Shown: positions 18,986 through 29,840 of the stretch, piece after piece | Layout of the letters: each line of letters begins with the position of its first letter | How positions within the stretch are numbered: the first letter of the stretch is position 1 | From: Schoenoplectus triqueter | Taxonomy: Eukaryota; Streptophyta; Magnoliopsida; Poales; Cyperaceae | Reading direction: 5' to 3' | Assembly: GCA_964058805.1 (NCBI GenBank) | Contig: CAXKVV010000406.1 | Location: 1 to 35,429 of the forward strand | DNA length: 35,429 nt | Position numbers and translations under genes: made by a program | Notes under the pieces: generated by a model | Database searches by the model: none | What the model was told of the DNA's origin: nothing | What the model saw: only the letters and a program-made list of their open reading frames with translations

Positions 18986-19611
18986 CCTTCCCTTATCTCA
19001 AGAGCAATAATGACAACACTCACCAAAAAAAGAGGGACAAATATCCCAAGGATGGCTATAAGGGCCCCCGCAAAACTAAGGTAATGAATGTCATTTGATA
19101 TATAGATTCAGATGAGAACAACAATGACTCCGATAATAAATCTTCTCAATCTCAAGAGATCAATTTTGCAATCATGAAAATGGTGGACGATATTTCAAAC
19201 AGTATAAACGTGAAGACCATAATCGCTATAAAAACATAATCGATCCAATCACCATTGAGCTCTTGTGCAAGATTGTCAAATCTAAGAAGCCTAAGACTCA
19301 ATCAACCACCGTGGTGTGCACTCAAGCTTCCATCTCCACATTTCTTTAGCAATCACCTCCAAGTTCACAAGATGAAGTGATCAAGGTTGCACCTCGAAAA
19401 TCGGTACTGGAAGTTGTCAAGGAGCCTACTCACACTAGCTCAAGCATCTTGGCGCCACCATCTCCTCTTTCAACAAATATGACGTCATTCTCTACAAGTA
19501 CAACTCTTAAGGTACATTCTTCATCCAAGATAAATTATTTTGCTAACCTACTAGGTGATAGTGATGAGTCAGATGATGAGTTCGACACATATACTATTTT
19601 TATCTAAGCAA
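18986..19611 (+). pseudogene. Charged, serine-rich retroelement-like frames
   Basis: Around 19010-19200 a basic stretch (KKRDKYPKDGYKGPRKTK) is followed by an acidic, serine-rich one (DSDENNNDSDNKSSQS). From 19377 to 19607 a frame of 76 codons is Ser/Thr/Pro-rich and ends in an acidic DSDESDDEFD. Alternating basic and acidic low-complexity segments before a zinc knuckle are usual in the Gag of Sirevirus-type copia elements, so this is probably part of that ruin. No domain is identifiable. Confidence 0.4.
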
Positions 19612-19680
19612 TTTTATTATTAATGAGTCCTTCATTCTAGAATTCTTACACATTGTGACTCCTCCACCAAAATTCTTTGG

Positions 19681-20260
19681 ACAATGATACTTGAACTTGA
19701 GAAAATAATAAATATTTATCAATCTAACATGGATGATCTTGAAAGAACAAAACTTAAATTATCTAAGTGTAAAGATGAAAATATTATTTTGAATGTTCAA
19801 ATTTAAACACTAAAAACTAAACATATGGCTATCAAGATTAGTGGTAAATTAAGAGATATTACTATCTTGAGTCTTGAGCATGTATATGGAACTCGAAAGC
19901 CTCATCACAAGTCGAGAATAAGATTTGATAAAGATTTATTTTTATTAAATTCTAAACCTAAAAAGAGTCCTAGGAATCGACCTCAAAATATTTTTATTAA
20001 AAATGTCTAATCGAGAGTGGATAGGAGTGATAAACTAAAGAACCATGGCTACCAATATATGTATACTAATAAGAATAAGACCAATATTACATATAGGCCA
20101 AAGATTGATAATAAGGTCTATCATAGGGGTCCAAATGATTGGTCTTGTGAGATTGAAAGCAAAAATATTTTTCATTAAAATGATAAATCAGAGATTGCAT
20201 CCCAATATGTTCAAAAGGTTCAAACAAATACTATTTTTAAAGAAAAATAAGCTCATCTAA
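19681..20260 (+). pseudogene. Sirevirus-like gag C-terminal part (coiled coil and basic linker)
   Basis: A single frame from 19681 through 20260 is broken by only three or four stops. It begins with a heptad-like segment (ILELEKIINIYQSNMDDLER, then LKLSKCKDENIILN), then a linker with SGKLRDITILSLEHVYG and KPHHKSRIRFDKD. Sirevirus-type copia Gag proteins have such a coiled coil and a linker ending in a GIGF/D-like phrase ahead of the zinc knuckle. The pieces at 19825-20010 and 20045-20260 are parts of this decayed region, not separate genes. Confidence 0.55.
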
Positions 20261-20342
20261 GTTAGCCAAATCTTAAGAGCTAAAATCTCAATTTAAATCC
20301 CATTTTGTGTAAGAAAAAGAGAACGTTCCAACAAAAATATTT

Positions 20343-20960
20343 TGCAACTATTATTATAAAATTGGTCATATCGCGTTGGATTGTGATCTTAGAAAGAGAA
20401 GCAACAAGAATGTTATTTGAGTTTCTAAGGTCAAGACCTAAGATGTGAATGATAAATTCTTCTCAATAATTCTTATCTAAAAAGCAATGTATATATTAGT
20501 TAATTGGATTCCTTATTTTTCTTTAAATGACTAATATATATTCTTGTACGTATGTTTGGTCTCTAATGAAATTGCTTGGATAATAAATAGTGAATCTACC
20601 CATCACATGATTGGCAATAAAATGAATTTTAAAATCTTACAACTAATTGATGGGGATATAGTCATTTTTTGGGGTAACCAAGGTAAAATCATTAGTATAT
20701 GATCGGTAAAAAACTAACACTTAAATATTACCAATGTGTATCTTGTTGAAAGCTTAAATTTTAATTTGCTAAATGTAAGTAAATTTTGTGATAATGAGTA
20801 TCATGTTACTTTTAATTTAAATGCTTGTCATCTCATTAATAATTCTACTAATAAATTTAATAAATTACTATATCAAGAAAAATGAGATCAGAGCATGTAT
20901 TATTTGTATCTTAGTTATTTCGAGTTTGATGAAACTTGCTTGAGTGTCATATTTCGAGTT
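20343..20960 (+). pseudogene. Copia zinc knuckle, protease and integrase-start remnants
   Basis: CNYYYKIGHIALDC at 20343-20384 is a CCHC zinc knuckle with its second Cys changed to Tyr. At 20574-20630 AWIINSESTHHMIGNK matches the copia protease motif WIIDSGCTxHM, but the catalytic Asp is Asn, Gly is Glu and Cys is Ser, so the enzyme would be dead. Downstream ITNVYLVESLNFNLLNVSKF and the following residues fit the protease-to-integrase linker of copia polyproteins. The sequence is lost near the CACTA-like block at 21 kb. The order zinc knuckle, protease, integrase is as in Ty1/copia. Confidence 0.8.
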
Positions 20961-20999
20961 ATTTTGAATTTTTAATCCTAAATATATTACTAATATAAC

Positions 21000-21406
21000 T
21001 CTCTAAGATATATGTGCAGTTATAAATCTATGCTATTTAGAATCAGTTATTAGTTAAAAATTGATTTTAAAGTTATCTTTGGAGCCGATTTGTAGTTAAT
21101 AATCGATTCTAAATGTATCTTTAGAGCTAGTTATTAGCTAAAAATTGACTCTAAAGATGTTATAATAAAAGAATGTTGTTGACTGAATATCCTTTAGAGC
21201 CCGTTCTGTTAAAAAATCGGTGCTAAAACATATTTTTCTTGGTAGCCGGCTATGAAAGTACATCTTTGGAACTATTTGTTTTTTATTATAAAAATCGGTT
21301 TTAAAGGGTTTATCAAATTTATATCAATGTCATTAGATCTTTAAGCAATTGTTATTTATGAAATCGGTTGTAAATGAGCGTTTCTAAAACTATTTTTCTG
21401 GAAGTG
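21000..21406 (+). mobile_element. CACTA-type transposon end (subterminal repeats), partial
   Basis: At least four imperfect repeats of the form GAGCCGATT...TAAAAATCGGCTCTAAAG occur at about 21040, 21082, 21124 and 21197, each an inverted repeat in itself. The block ends in CTATTTTTCTGGAAGTG (21390-21406); its reverse complement starts CACTTCCAGAAAAATAG, close to the CACTAC-AGAAAAAT ends of plant CACTA elements. A similar phrase, TATTTTTCTTGGTAG, lies at 21231-21245. Dense subterminal repeats are typical of CACTA transposons. The opposite end and transposase were not found. Confidence 0.5.
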
Positions 21407-23253
21407 ATGTGTTTATCTATTTATGTTCTCACGTGGTTGCTTATTGTCAATAACAATGATATATAGAACTATGAAAAATGTTGCTTCTCAATAACAATAA
21501 AACTAAAAGCGGGTAACATTATTAGTAAAAAAAAAACTAATATGCACGTTTCGTGATACATAACAAAAAAAAATGAAACAGCTAGGTCCACCTCCAAGGC
21601 TCACCTATATGTTCTTTGCTTTGAATAACATATTTTTCTATTGACCACTTCAAAATAGCACAACTCACAAGCTCTTGCAATTTGTACCTTATATAGTTAT
21701 ATATGAGATTAAAATGTTGCTTTTCCCCAATAACAAATTAACCAGAAACTTAGAGATAGTACTATTTATGAAAATAGTAGACAGAATGTTCAACATTCTT
21801 ACCATTATTGTAATGAAAAAAAAATAGAGAATTTGCTTACTCTCTACCTCAAAAAGAAGAAAAGAAAAATATGATTTTATCAATTTTCTGTAATACATGA
21901 GCAAAGAAACGGTTGTAACAGAGTTGATATATCGCGATTGACAAGTGATGATAAATACTAAATAGACCCAACAAGCCATATTCTCGGTCATACATATATT
22001 TTACAGATTGAACCGTACGTAAGAGGTTTGGACCGAATGAACTGTATCATGTCATGTGACATGTGATACCAAATTAAGAATAAATCAAGCATCTATGCGA
22101 ACCCGGGCCAACATGTCGCCTGATCCAAATTTCCAACTTGATCAACATTTGACCGAGTCTAGTCTACATAGAAAAGATTGTTATTGTATCGGAATGCTAA
22201 ATGTGTTTACTTTTTTCAAACATATTTGCCAATAATAGCACGCTCGCAGATTGAACGTTGAAGGAGAAAATGGCCATGTAATATTAAAGCGTCTATAAAG
22301 GTAAACTTTGTTATTCTTTTCACAAAAAAATAATAATTGAAGAAAAAAATAATTGCAAATTTTCTGCCTTATCACGCACAACGAGCGAACATATGGATAG
22401 TTAATTACCTGGATAATAGTAAGATGAGATCAAACTTTCCAAGTAAGAAAAATGATTCTGTGTTAATAATTACCAAGAGATAATGGGTTAAATTGTTGTT
22501 ATAAGCCTTACAAGGTGTGTTAGGTTGGACATACATATCTGGAAGTTGTTTGTATTAGTGTTGTGAATGTTTATGTTAGGTCGATCACAGTCTGATTAGT
22601 AAGGAAAACATAACTGTATCATGTCATGTGCTAAAACCAAAAAAAGATAAACTAGATATTGACCATGCACCCAGCTAGACCCAAAAATTTACATGACAGA
22701 ATTTTTTTTTGTTTCAAATTAAAACTAGTTAATTGGGACTAGCTATACCTAGGCATGTTTGATGTTGGGTTTATATGTTAGATAATTAACCTCTAATATT
22801 AATATTGCAAACACTTTTTGTCTGATGTAATGCGCATATCACGGTGCCACGCCTATATATAAGAACTTTGGAAGTCTAACTGAGAAGATTAACATGTGGT
22901 GTTTTTTTCTTGCTACTTTTTGAGACACGTCGATTAGTCTGGAGTCATGGTGTGGCCTCTCTAATCCCTTTCTAGCCTCTTTTCAAGGATTGGCATCATG
23001 ATAAGTTGACCGGGTATTTCTACTCTTATTTGGGTACTTGTACAACAGTACAAGATTCAGAAGAAATTGAAATTAGAAAGGGACTAATTAGCAAATCTTG
23101 AGTTTGAGAATTTGATGTATGTTTGTTGGGGACTAATTGTCTAACTGATCTAAGTTTGTTTATGTGAGTTCAAAGAGATGAGATCAAGTACAGAGGAAAA
23201 GGAAAGGAATTCTGTTCTTACAATTACGTCCTGAAAAAGTCAGGATGAAATGG
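21407..23253. other. Low-repeat intergenic DNA, no gene seen
   Basis: No supported coding frame. Open frames at 21689-21991 and 22181-22381 (-) lack any family motif and have AT-driven composition. AACTGTATCATGTCATGTG (or one base shorter) occurs at about 22037 and again at about 22611, hinting at an old diverged duplication. Confidence 0.45.
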
Positions 23254-23516
23254 GAAAAAAATGGAATTTATACAAACAAAAATACTGAGATGGAAGGAAT
23301 TGGTTTAGAACAAATCTTAGCTCTTAATCAATTGTTCTTAATTCTGACACGTCATGTTGAAAATTGGGAGTGCTTGAAAATTGGGTGTGCTTAAATTCGA
23401 GCCCTTGAAGGCTGGATATGCGCATTACAATTCAGAACAATTAATCAAGGGTTAAGATTTGTTCTAAATCAATTCCATCCATCTCAGTATTTCTTTTGTA
23501 TAATTAGATTTTTTTT
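23254..23516. mobile_element. MITE-like inverted-repeat element 1
   Basis: About 263 bp. The left arm (AATTTATACAAACAAAAATA, then CTGAGATGG-AGGAATTGGTTT) is repeated in reverse at the right end, with arms of about 85 bp. The loop holds a 17-18-bp tandem duplication built on TGAAAATTGGG-GTGCTT. No target duplication was identified, so the termini are approximate and the superfamily unknown. It lies 1.8 kb upstream of the H1 start codon. Confidence 0.75.
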
Positions 23517-25139
23517 ACTTTAATCTTTTATGAACATACTTTGGGAAAATTTTGAGCACTTGATCTATCAGCTTAGTTCCTATATCATGTCTAATTCTGA
23601 AGATTTACTCTTATAGACGAAACATATAATGGATTTTGTTTCTTTATGGAGTTCAAACCTAACTTTCTATAAAGTGATAATGAATTATTGGCATAAATAA
23701 ACTTTATGTAAAGCAGCAAATGGAACTTCTTCACAAGTCTTACATATATTACCTAGAATTTCTAATTTTCAAAGGGAAAACTAATTGGATTTCCAGCTGT
23801 TTTTTGTATGGTAAGGAAATGGACATGTATGATACAAAAATCCCCAAACCATTAATGGTTACCTTTTGACCAGGGGGGATAAATACTTGAAAGGCACATA
23901 TATTGAACCTTATTACATTTTTTTATTGAGAATCACTTTTACATTACTTCTGTGATACACAGCAAATGTCTATATACGGAGAATTTTTGTTGTATGCATA
24001 GGTTTAAGGGTTAGTTATATAAGAGCTGAAACGGTAGCACATGGTTGAACTTGAAACACATGTTTCATTTTTTTTGTGTGTATAGATTGGCGCATTTAGT
24101 GAAATTGGGAGCTGAGTCGGTTGTGTAAGTTAAAGGGTTTATATTTGTTATATGATTCATGATAAAAGAATGGTAAATTGGTAGTTGGTTTAAGTTTTCA
24201 TGGAATTATCCAGCGTCAAATTTGATAACATAATGGTACAAGGGCATGGTCTTATTGAATGTGTCATCACTATTTATGTCCTTTTCTGACTTCTAGGGAC
24301 ATGTTAGATCTGTATAACATGTATATTCTGACTATACTCTTAATATTTTTGTTACAGAATTCAAAGTGGAAAATTTAAATGAATTTTATCAATATTTCAA
24401 AATTTTAAGCTTTCTGCCTAGACTCAGTTCAATTCCAGAACAACCAAACCTAACCATGTTTAACATGCCTTATCAAGAAGCCTTATCTATTGTACCATAA
24501 TGTTACATTATAAATGTGCGTTACATTATTGCTTTTTTATAATAGATTTAATGGTATTTTGAGCTAATTGATATATCAGAAAAGCTTCTTAGTCACACGG
24601 ATAATCGTCGATGCGTAATGGCTGATGATTTCGGCAGTCGTTAATTCGTGTACTAATGATGTAAGGCAAGTGTGTCTATTAATTCGTATTCAAATCCGTC
24701 ATGTATCTTCGAATTTTTCCCGATTTTGATGATTCAAAGACCGATAGATTCGTCGTCAAGGCCACTATAAGTTCGCATCAGGAAATTACCGAAACGGTTC
24801 CGCCATTGCCGTGAAAACCTCAAAAAACTCCGACGAACTCACACAAACCTTTGGGGCAGACCACTCCACATTAAAAAATCAATTACTCCCTGTACACCCA
24901 ACCAAATGACCCAAATTTACATTCTCCATAAACCTCATCTCAAGACCTAAATCCTGATAAAAATCATATCGAAATCCATGAATTGTAGCTCGAGATATTT
25001 TGCCCCAAATTGAGAGGAGAAGCACACCCAAGGGCACTCCCAGCAGCCCCCCAAACAGCCCAGGCATCCTCATCTCCTCACATGACCCACTTTCGACCGT
25101 TGATGTTGGAAAAATCCGAAGGCGCAAAATTAACCTTGA
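23517..25139. other. Upstream region of H1, no gene seen
   Basis: Mostly AT-rich. From about 24600 the base composition becomes more balanced and CG dinucleotides are frequent (for example GATTCGTCGTCAAGG), as expected near a gene promoter. The - strand frame 24879-25190 overlaps the promoter and shows no domain. Confidence 0.4.
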
Positions 25140-25319
25140 GCAAGAGCTCGATCCGAGTGACACCCCTCTAGACCAATCACAGCTCGCCACTATGTCTTCC
25201 CTTTCACACGGTTGTCATATTTAAACTCGCCTTCTCTTTCGTCTCTCACACACCAATACACCATACAAACCTCTCTCTCTATCAATACAAATTCTCGTAT
25301 CAAAGTTTGAGTTCCAGTA
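25140..25319 (+). promoter_or_regulatory. Histone H1 core promoter and 5' UTR
   Basis: A CCAAT box (CCAATCAC, 25173-25180) stands upstream of a TATA-like ATATTTAAA (25218-25226). GATCCGAG at 25150-25157 differs by one base from the reverse complement of the plant histone octamer CGCGGATC, so it is a possible but weak histone-gene element. A pyrimidine patch (CTCTCTCTC, about 25270) lies in the leader. No ATG occurs between the TATA-like box and the H1 start, which supports 25320 as the start codon. The transcription start is not determined. Confidence 0.5.
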
Positions 25320-26732
25320 ATGTCGTCTGGTGATGTTGTGCCAGTTGAGACCCAGGAGCCGGTCGATCCAACTCCGGCCGACCCCGCTCCGATGGAGGAG
25401 GACGCCGCGGACGACGCCGCCGCCGCATCTGCCAAGCCCAAGGAGAAGAAGGCGAAGGAGCCTAAGGAGAAGAAGCCTAGAAAGCCTCGTGCGCCTCCTT
25501 CCCATCCGCCTTATGCTGAGGTTTGCATTCTCTCTCTCTGTCCGTAGTAATAAACGAATTGACTCTCGTCTAACCCTTTTCAAATCTAAGTAGGCCGCCG
25601 AGATTAAATCTGTGCTGTATGTGTTTTTTGTGTCGTACGGAATTCCACCAATTTGTGCAAAACCAGACCTATTTAACAGTAAAGGTTACTTTCAGCCTAT
25701 GATTACAACCGACTTGTGACAGTTCTATACAATTTCACCTTCACCACTCTTAATTTACAGATTTGTATAAAAAAAACTGTCTATTCAACAGAGTGAACAA
25801 CATTAAAACAGAAAATTGACAGATAAAGCATTGTTCAGATCTCTGAAACAAGCAATTCTGATAGATTTTTGCAATCTCTTTATTAGTCTCACATTATCTT
25901 AAAAAGGACATCAAATTCTGATCTCTATATCAATGAATTTGTAGGGTGATTTCACAATTTCACCATCAACATTACTTCTCTAATAGACACACATAATTGA
26001 TCTGTACATATGTTAACAATTGATTCAATTTTTGCTTAATTTCAGATGATCACTGAGGCAATTACATCTCTCAAAGAGAGAACTGGATCAAGCCTGTATG
26101 CAATTGGGAAGTTCATAGAGGACAAGCACAAGGCTCACTTGCCATCCAATTTCAGGAAGCTCCTAACGTTTCACCTCAAAAAGCTAACTGGATCTGGTAA
26201 GCTTGTGAAAGTAAAGAGCTCATTCAAACTTGCTGGTACTGCCCCAAAACCTGCAGCTGCCAAGACAACTGCTAAGCCAAAGGCCAAGACATCTGCCAAA
26301 CCAAAAGCTAAGAGTGTGAAATCCACTAAATCTACCAAGTTGGCTTCTCTGGCCAAGACAAAGCTGGCCAAGCCAGCAGCTAAGCCCAAATCCAAGCCAG
26401 CTCCAGCCAAGCTGAAGAAGGCAGCAGCCAAACCAGCTGCTGCTCCTAAGCCCAAAATTGCAGCTAAGCCGAAGGCTGCTCCGGCCAAGGCTAAACCAGC
26501 TGCTAAACCCAAAGTGGCTCCTGCTAAGACTAAGGCTGCAGCTAAGCCAAAGGGAGCTGCTCGGCCGGCCAAGGCAGCTAAGACATCAGCTAAGGATTCA
26601 CCAGGAAAGAAAGCTGCTGCTGCTCCGGCAAAGAAGGCTCCAGCAAAGAAGGTGGCAGCACCGGCAAAGAAGGCTGCATCTAAGAAGGCAACGCCGTCTA
26701 GAAAGGTTCCTGCTAGAAAGGCTAAGAAGTAG
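25320..26732 (+). CDS. Linker histone H1 (two exons: 25320-25520 and 26046-26732)
   Basis: Linker histone that binds nucleosomes at the DNA entry/exit and compacts chromatin in the nucleus. Exon 1 (67 codons) encodes an acidic/alanine N-terminus followed by a Lys-rich stretch. The 525-bp intron (25521-26045, GT...TTTCAG, phase 0) splits the globular domain after SHPPYAE, and exon 2 adds 228 codons. The winged-helix globular domain spans residues about 61-129 (SHPPYAE, MITEAITSLKERTGSS, AIGKFIEDKHK, FRKLLTFHLKKLTGSGKLVK). The tail, 130-295, is Lys/Ala/Pro-rich with many AKPKA-type units and an SPGKK motif. Total 295 residues, normal for the main plant H1 class. Domain order and intron position fit plant H1 genes. 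Exon 2 happens to start with ATG (Met68), which should not be taken as the gene start. Confidence 0.96.
25521..26045 (+). other. H1 intron
   Basis: Begins GTTTGC and ends TTTCAG, lies between codons (phase 0), and is T-rich as plant introns are. Reading through it meets a stop codon nine codons in, so it must be spliced for the globular domain to be made. Confidence 0.93.
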
Positions 26733-27058
26733 AGGAGTAATTAGGATTTTAATTTGGGTGTGAGTTGTTTTTAGGTTTTTTATTTTTTGGGGAAAAGAAT
26801 GTTAGGTTGAATTGGGAGGGGGTAGGATCTGTATGTACATTTGACAGCAGTGTAGTCGTATTGCAGTTGCAAACTTGGGGATGTATGTTATATTTCTTTA
26901 GAGAATGAGAGAATTAATTCCCTAATGTTTAGATTAAGTGAAAAATTAGATTTCATATTGTGAATTTATTTGTCTTTAGAAAAAGAAAAATTCTGTGGGC
27001 TGTTTTGAGCCACAGTTTGGTATTATGATTGCTTGTTTTGATCGAGTTTGCAAGTGAA
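26733..27058 (+). other. H1 3' UTR and downstream sequence
   Basis: Follows the H1 stop. GT- and T-rich (for example TTGGGTGTGAGTTGTTTTTAG), as in plant 3' UTRs. No canonical AATAAA is evident near a likely end, so the cleavage site cannot be placed. The first MITE downstream begins at about 27059. Confidence 0.5.
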
Positions 27059-27331
27059 GAATTGGGGAGGTTCAAAATATTTTGAATTAAAAAATTGTTT
27101 AAAATTTTTTAGTTTGTTGATTTTATATTGAGATTTTTATTTTTAATAAAATTTAAATTTAAATTTGATATTTTTAATAATTATTACGAATTTTGATACA
27201 AAATTAATGGTTTTAATTATGAATTCGATACAAAATCAATGATTTTAGAAGGATTTGAATAATTTTTTTTGGTTCAAAGTGTTTTGAACAAATTTTTTGG
27301 TTCAAAATTGTTTTGAACCTCCCTACTTTCC
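27059..27331. mobile_element. MITE-like element 2 (GGGAGGTTCAAAA ends)
   Basis: About 273 bp. The left end contains GGGGAGGTTCAAAATATTTT and the right end its reverse complement, TTGAACCTCCC. GTGAA flanks both sides (27054-27058 and 27332-27336), a possible partial target duplication. The ends are related to those of element 4 (28900-29100), so the two belong to one family. The interior is AT-rich with no coding capacity. It lies about 330 bp past the H1 stop codon. Confidence 0.65.
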
Positions 27332-27336
27332 GTGAA

Positions 27337-28487
27337 CCAAATAGGAAGTAACACTGATTTCTTGTTTTCACCTTGCCTTTGAATCTCTATTTGCCCATTT
27401 GGATTTGCTATTTGCCATATAGATAAAGATTGTTGGGTAAATTTGTTGTTTGCTTCTGTCAAAGTATGAAGAGGTACTTCAATTTTGGATGACGAGAGCT
27501 ATTCATTGAACAAATGGTAACTACCTGTTTTATGACGTCAAATTCTGGAAATTTATAATTTATAAAGATTGAACGCGTTGTACTAGTTCGTCAGAAATAT
27601 AATAAAATATTTATATATTAAATAGTTTAGTTAGTGCAACAACGTTTCTTTTTCATAAATGAAACGTCTATGCACTAATTTGTAACTTCAAAAGGAAAAT
27701 TCTAGGCATATTTTTGACCTGACTAAAGGATACACTGGCCTTGTTTACGAGAAAATCATCACTTTATCAAAAGCAAGCTGTTAACAACTGGTATTAAAAA
27801 GGGAGTATGTAGGCAAAAGTGCGTTTTAATTATTGTCTACACACAACTGTCACGTTACCGAGCAGGGTTTTCAGCCCATGGCCTCTGTGCACCGCTGTCT
27901 GATCGACAATTAATGGATAATAAGTGGGAGATTGAGAGCAAATACATAGACCGTAATACACAGAAAAGGGAAAAAGAAAAGGAAAAAGGAAGCGAGAGCG
28001 AGAGAGACTGAGAGAGGAATGTTTTAAACTGGAGAGGATGGAGAGATGCCAACATGCAACGGCTCCTTTCATTTTACGGATAGACTTTACAAGGAAAAGA
28101 ATATTTGTAGGCCCACCTGAGAAAGTGGTCAATACTAAATAATTTAATACAATAATACTGTTGTTCGGTGTGTCAAGATTCGTGCGCTCTCTTGGTCTTC
28201 GGCTGGGATACGTCCTTCGCGTCTAACTACTTTTTAAGGTAAAGGACGGTGACCGGACTCCGAGTTTTCTGAAACCTGGGTAGTGTCAACCTATATTGTA
28301 GCGGGTTTCCTTCAGAGGGTATTATGCCCGTTACTTTAGTCTTATAGACATAGAGATGTAGTAGATCTGGTACTACAAGAAGCGCGCTTGCTTTCGAAAA
28401 TGTAAAGAGGAGAGGAGAAGCTATGGACAGAGGATGAGAGGTGGGTGATGACTGATGAGAAACGGTGTCAAATTGAAGTATAAATAT
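27337..28487 (-). other. Intergenic; includes a promoter-like stretch on the - strand
   Basis: On the - strand, 28030-27960 reads TTTAAAACATTCC and then a CT-rich run (CTCTCTCAGTCTCTCTCGC), similar to a plant TATA region and pyrimidine-rich leader. No gene follows downstream: the frames at 27830-28132 and 27855-28055 (-) are composition-driven. 28130-28450 is GC-richer with a higher-complexity frame (28227-28493, -) that I cannot assign. This may be an orphan promoter, a non-coding transcript start or a captured gene fragment. Confidence 0.3.
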
Positions 28488-28846
28488 AGTCACTAAATTT
28501 TGATATTTATTTATATTTGATCACTCAATTTTCATTTATTCGTTTGTAATCATTGAACTTTGATGTTTATTCATATTTGATCACTCCCATTAATTTTTTC
28601 ATTTAAAAATAATTAAAAAACTAATAAAAAATAAATATAATTTTATTTTATTTAACTATTTTTATTTCAATTAGTTTTGACAATAAATATAATTTTATTT
28701 TAATTATTTTTTAATGAAAAAAACTTATGGGAGTGATTAAATATGGATAAACATCAAAGTTCAGTGACTAAAAACGGATAAATAAAAGTTCAGTGATCAA
28801 ATATGGATAAACATCAAAGTTCAGTGACTTATCAGAATATTAACCC
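28488..28846. mobile_element. MITE-like element 3 (TCACT...TTTGAT inverted repeats)
   Basis: About 359 bp. The left arm is made of TCACTAAATTTTGATATTT and ATATTTGATCACT phrases, and the right arm of their reverse complements (AGTGATCAAATATGGATAAA, CATCAAAGTTCAGTGAC). The phrase is repeated two or three times in each arm. ATAAATAT occurs at 28480-28487 and 28847-28854 and may be an 8-bp target duplication, though the arms do not align perfectly to those ends. Non-coding. Confidence 0.65.
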
Positions 28847-28890
28847 ATAAATATGAGAGAAGTGTCATTTGACAAGAATGGCGGAGAGAT

Positions 28891-28899
28891 CCGAAAAGA
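28891..28899. repeat. 9-bp target-site duplication of MITE 4, left copy
   Basis: CCGAAAAGA at 28891-28899 recurs exactly at 29101-29109, directly outside the two inverted-repeat ends. Confidence 0.88.
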
Positions 28900-29100
28900 G
28901 GGAACAGGGAGGTTCAACCCCTTTGAACCAACTTTTGAGTTCAGAGTCTCTCTCAGTCGTTGATTTTGCATCGAGATTCGTAACAATCATGGTATAAAAA
29001 TTAGAAAAAATTAAAAGTACAAATATCAATGCAAAATCAACAGTTGAAAGAGGCTTTAAACTCAAAAGTTGGTTCAAAGAGATTTGAACCTCCCCGTTCC
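28900..29100. mobile_element. Mutator-like MITE 4 (201 bp, 9-bp target duplication)
   Basis: The left end GGGAACAGGGAGGTTCAA and the reverse complement of the right end (GGAACGGGGAGGTTCAA) match. The inverted arms are about 75 bp and include CTTTGAACCAACTTTTGAGT and GTTGATTTTGCAT. Perfect 9-bp duplications flank it, the size made by Mutator-like transposases. The non-coding centre is about 50 bp. Much of the - strand frame 28865-29077 simply reads through this hairpin. Confidence 0.88.
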
Positions 29101-29109
29101 CCGAAAAGA

Positions 29110-29831
29110 CGCATTAAATAAGATGTAATTATATTGAAAAAAACTAAGCTTTTAAAAAAAATATTTGATAGCTTTTAACGGTAAAATAATAATTTTGAGT
29201 TATTTTTTTAAACGGGGTTATTTAATGGCTTTTAACAGTTTAAACGATTTTTTTTTACTTAATAATAATTTTTTTGATGAAGTTAAAATAAAATTTAAAT
29301 GGTTAAAAGACGAAGTTTTTTAAAAGTTAAAAAAAATGATGCTTTTACACAACACAAGTCACTTCCTGTATTTCATGCAGAACTGAGATTTTTCCTTTTT
29401 TTATTTAATTTTTTTTGTACTAGATAAATTCTACATATGGAAGCCTAAGCCTTTTCTACTTTGACTAGGATTCATGCAACTTGATCAAATTTTGTTTTGG
29501 TGTATCTTGTTATATGAATAATTGAAGAAAACACAAATATTTCGGTATAACATATGCAATGATAACGTTTTTTTTGTTGTCTAAGAGAGTTTCTCTAAAA
29601 TAGAGAAAAAGACGATTTTTATTAATCAGAAAACCAGATGATCCTCATATATAATGATCTAAAAGAACATGTAAAAGAAATTACTACTTTTTTAAGTCTC
29701 ATCAGCCAAAAGAATCTTTTGCAGAAAAGAATTGAAAAACGGAGCTCGTACATGTTCCCCTTTCTTCAGGTTCACTTTCTTTCTCCAAAAAAAGTAATTC
29801 ATTTATCATATTTTTTTTAGATTTTACATAT
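29110..29831. other. AT-rich intergenic, no gene seen
   Basis: No supported frame. Runs of A and T dominate. The + strand frame 29638-29820 has no motif. Confidence 0.45.
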
Positions 29832-29840
29832 GACAAATAT

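Noticed and set aside
25190..25583. Antisense and shifted frames over H1 exon 1
   Set aside because: Their composition (Arg/Leu or Ser/Ala runs) follows from the biased H1 codons; they overlap the well-supported exon.
26171..26572. 133-codon open frame antisense to H1 exon 2
   Set aside because: A mirror of the Lys/Ala/Pro-rich tail codons, giving a Leu/Ala/Gly repeat; no independent family motif.
28130..28450. Organelle-derived insert
   Set aside because: The segment is GC-richer and of higher complexity, but I could not match it to any organelle gene from memory; left unassigned.
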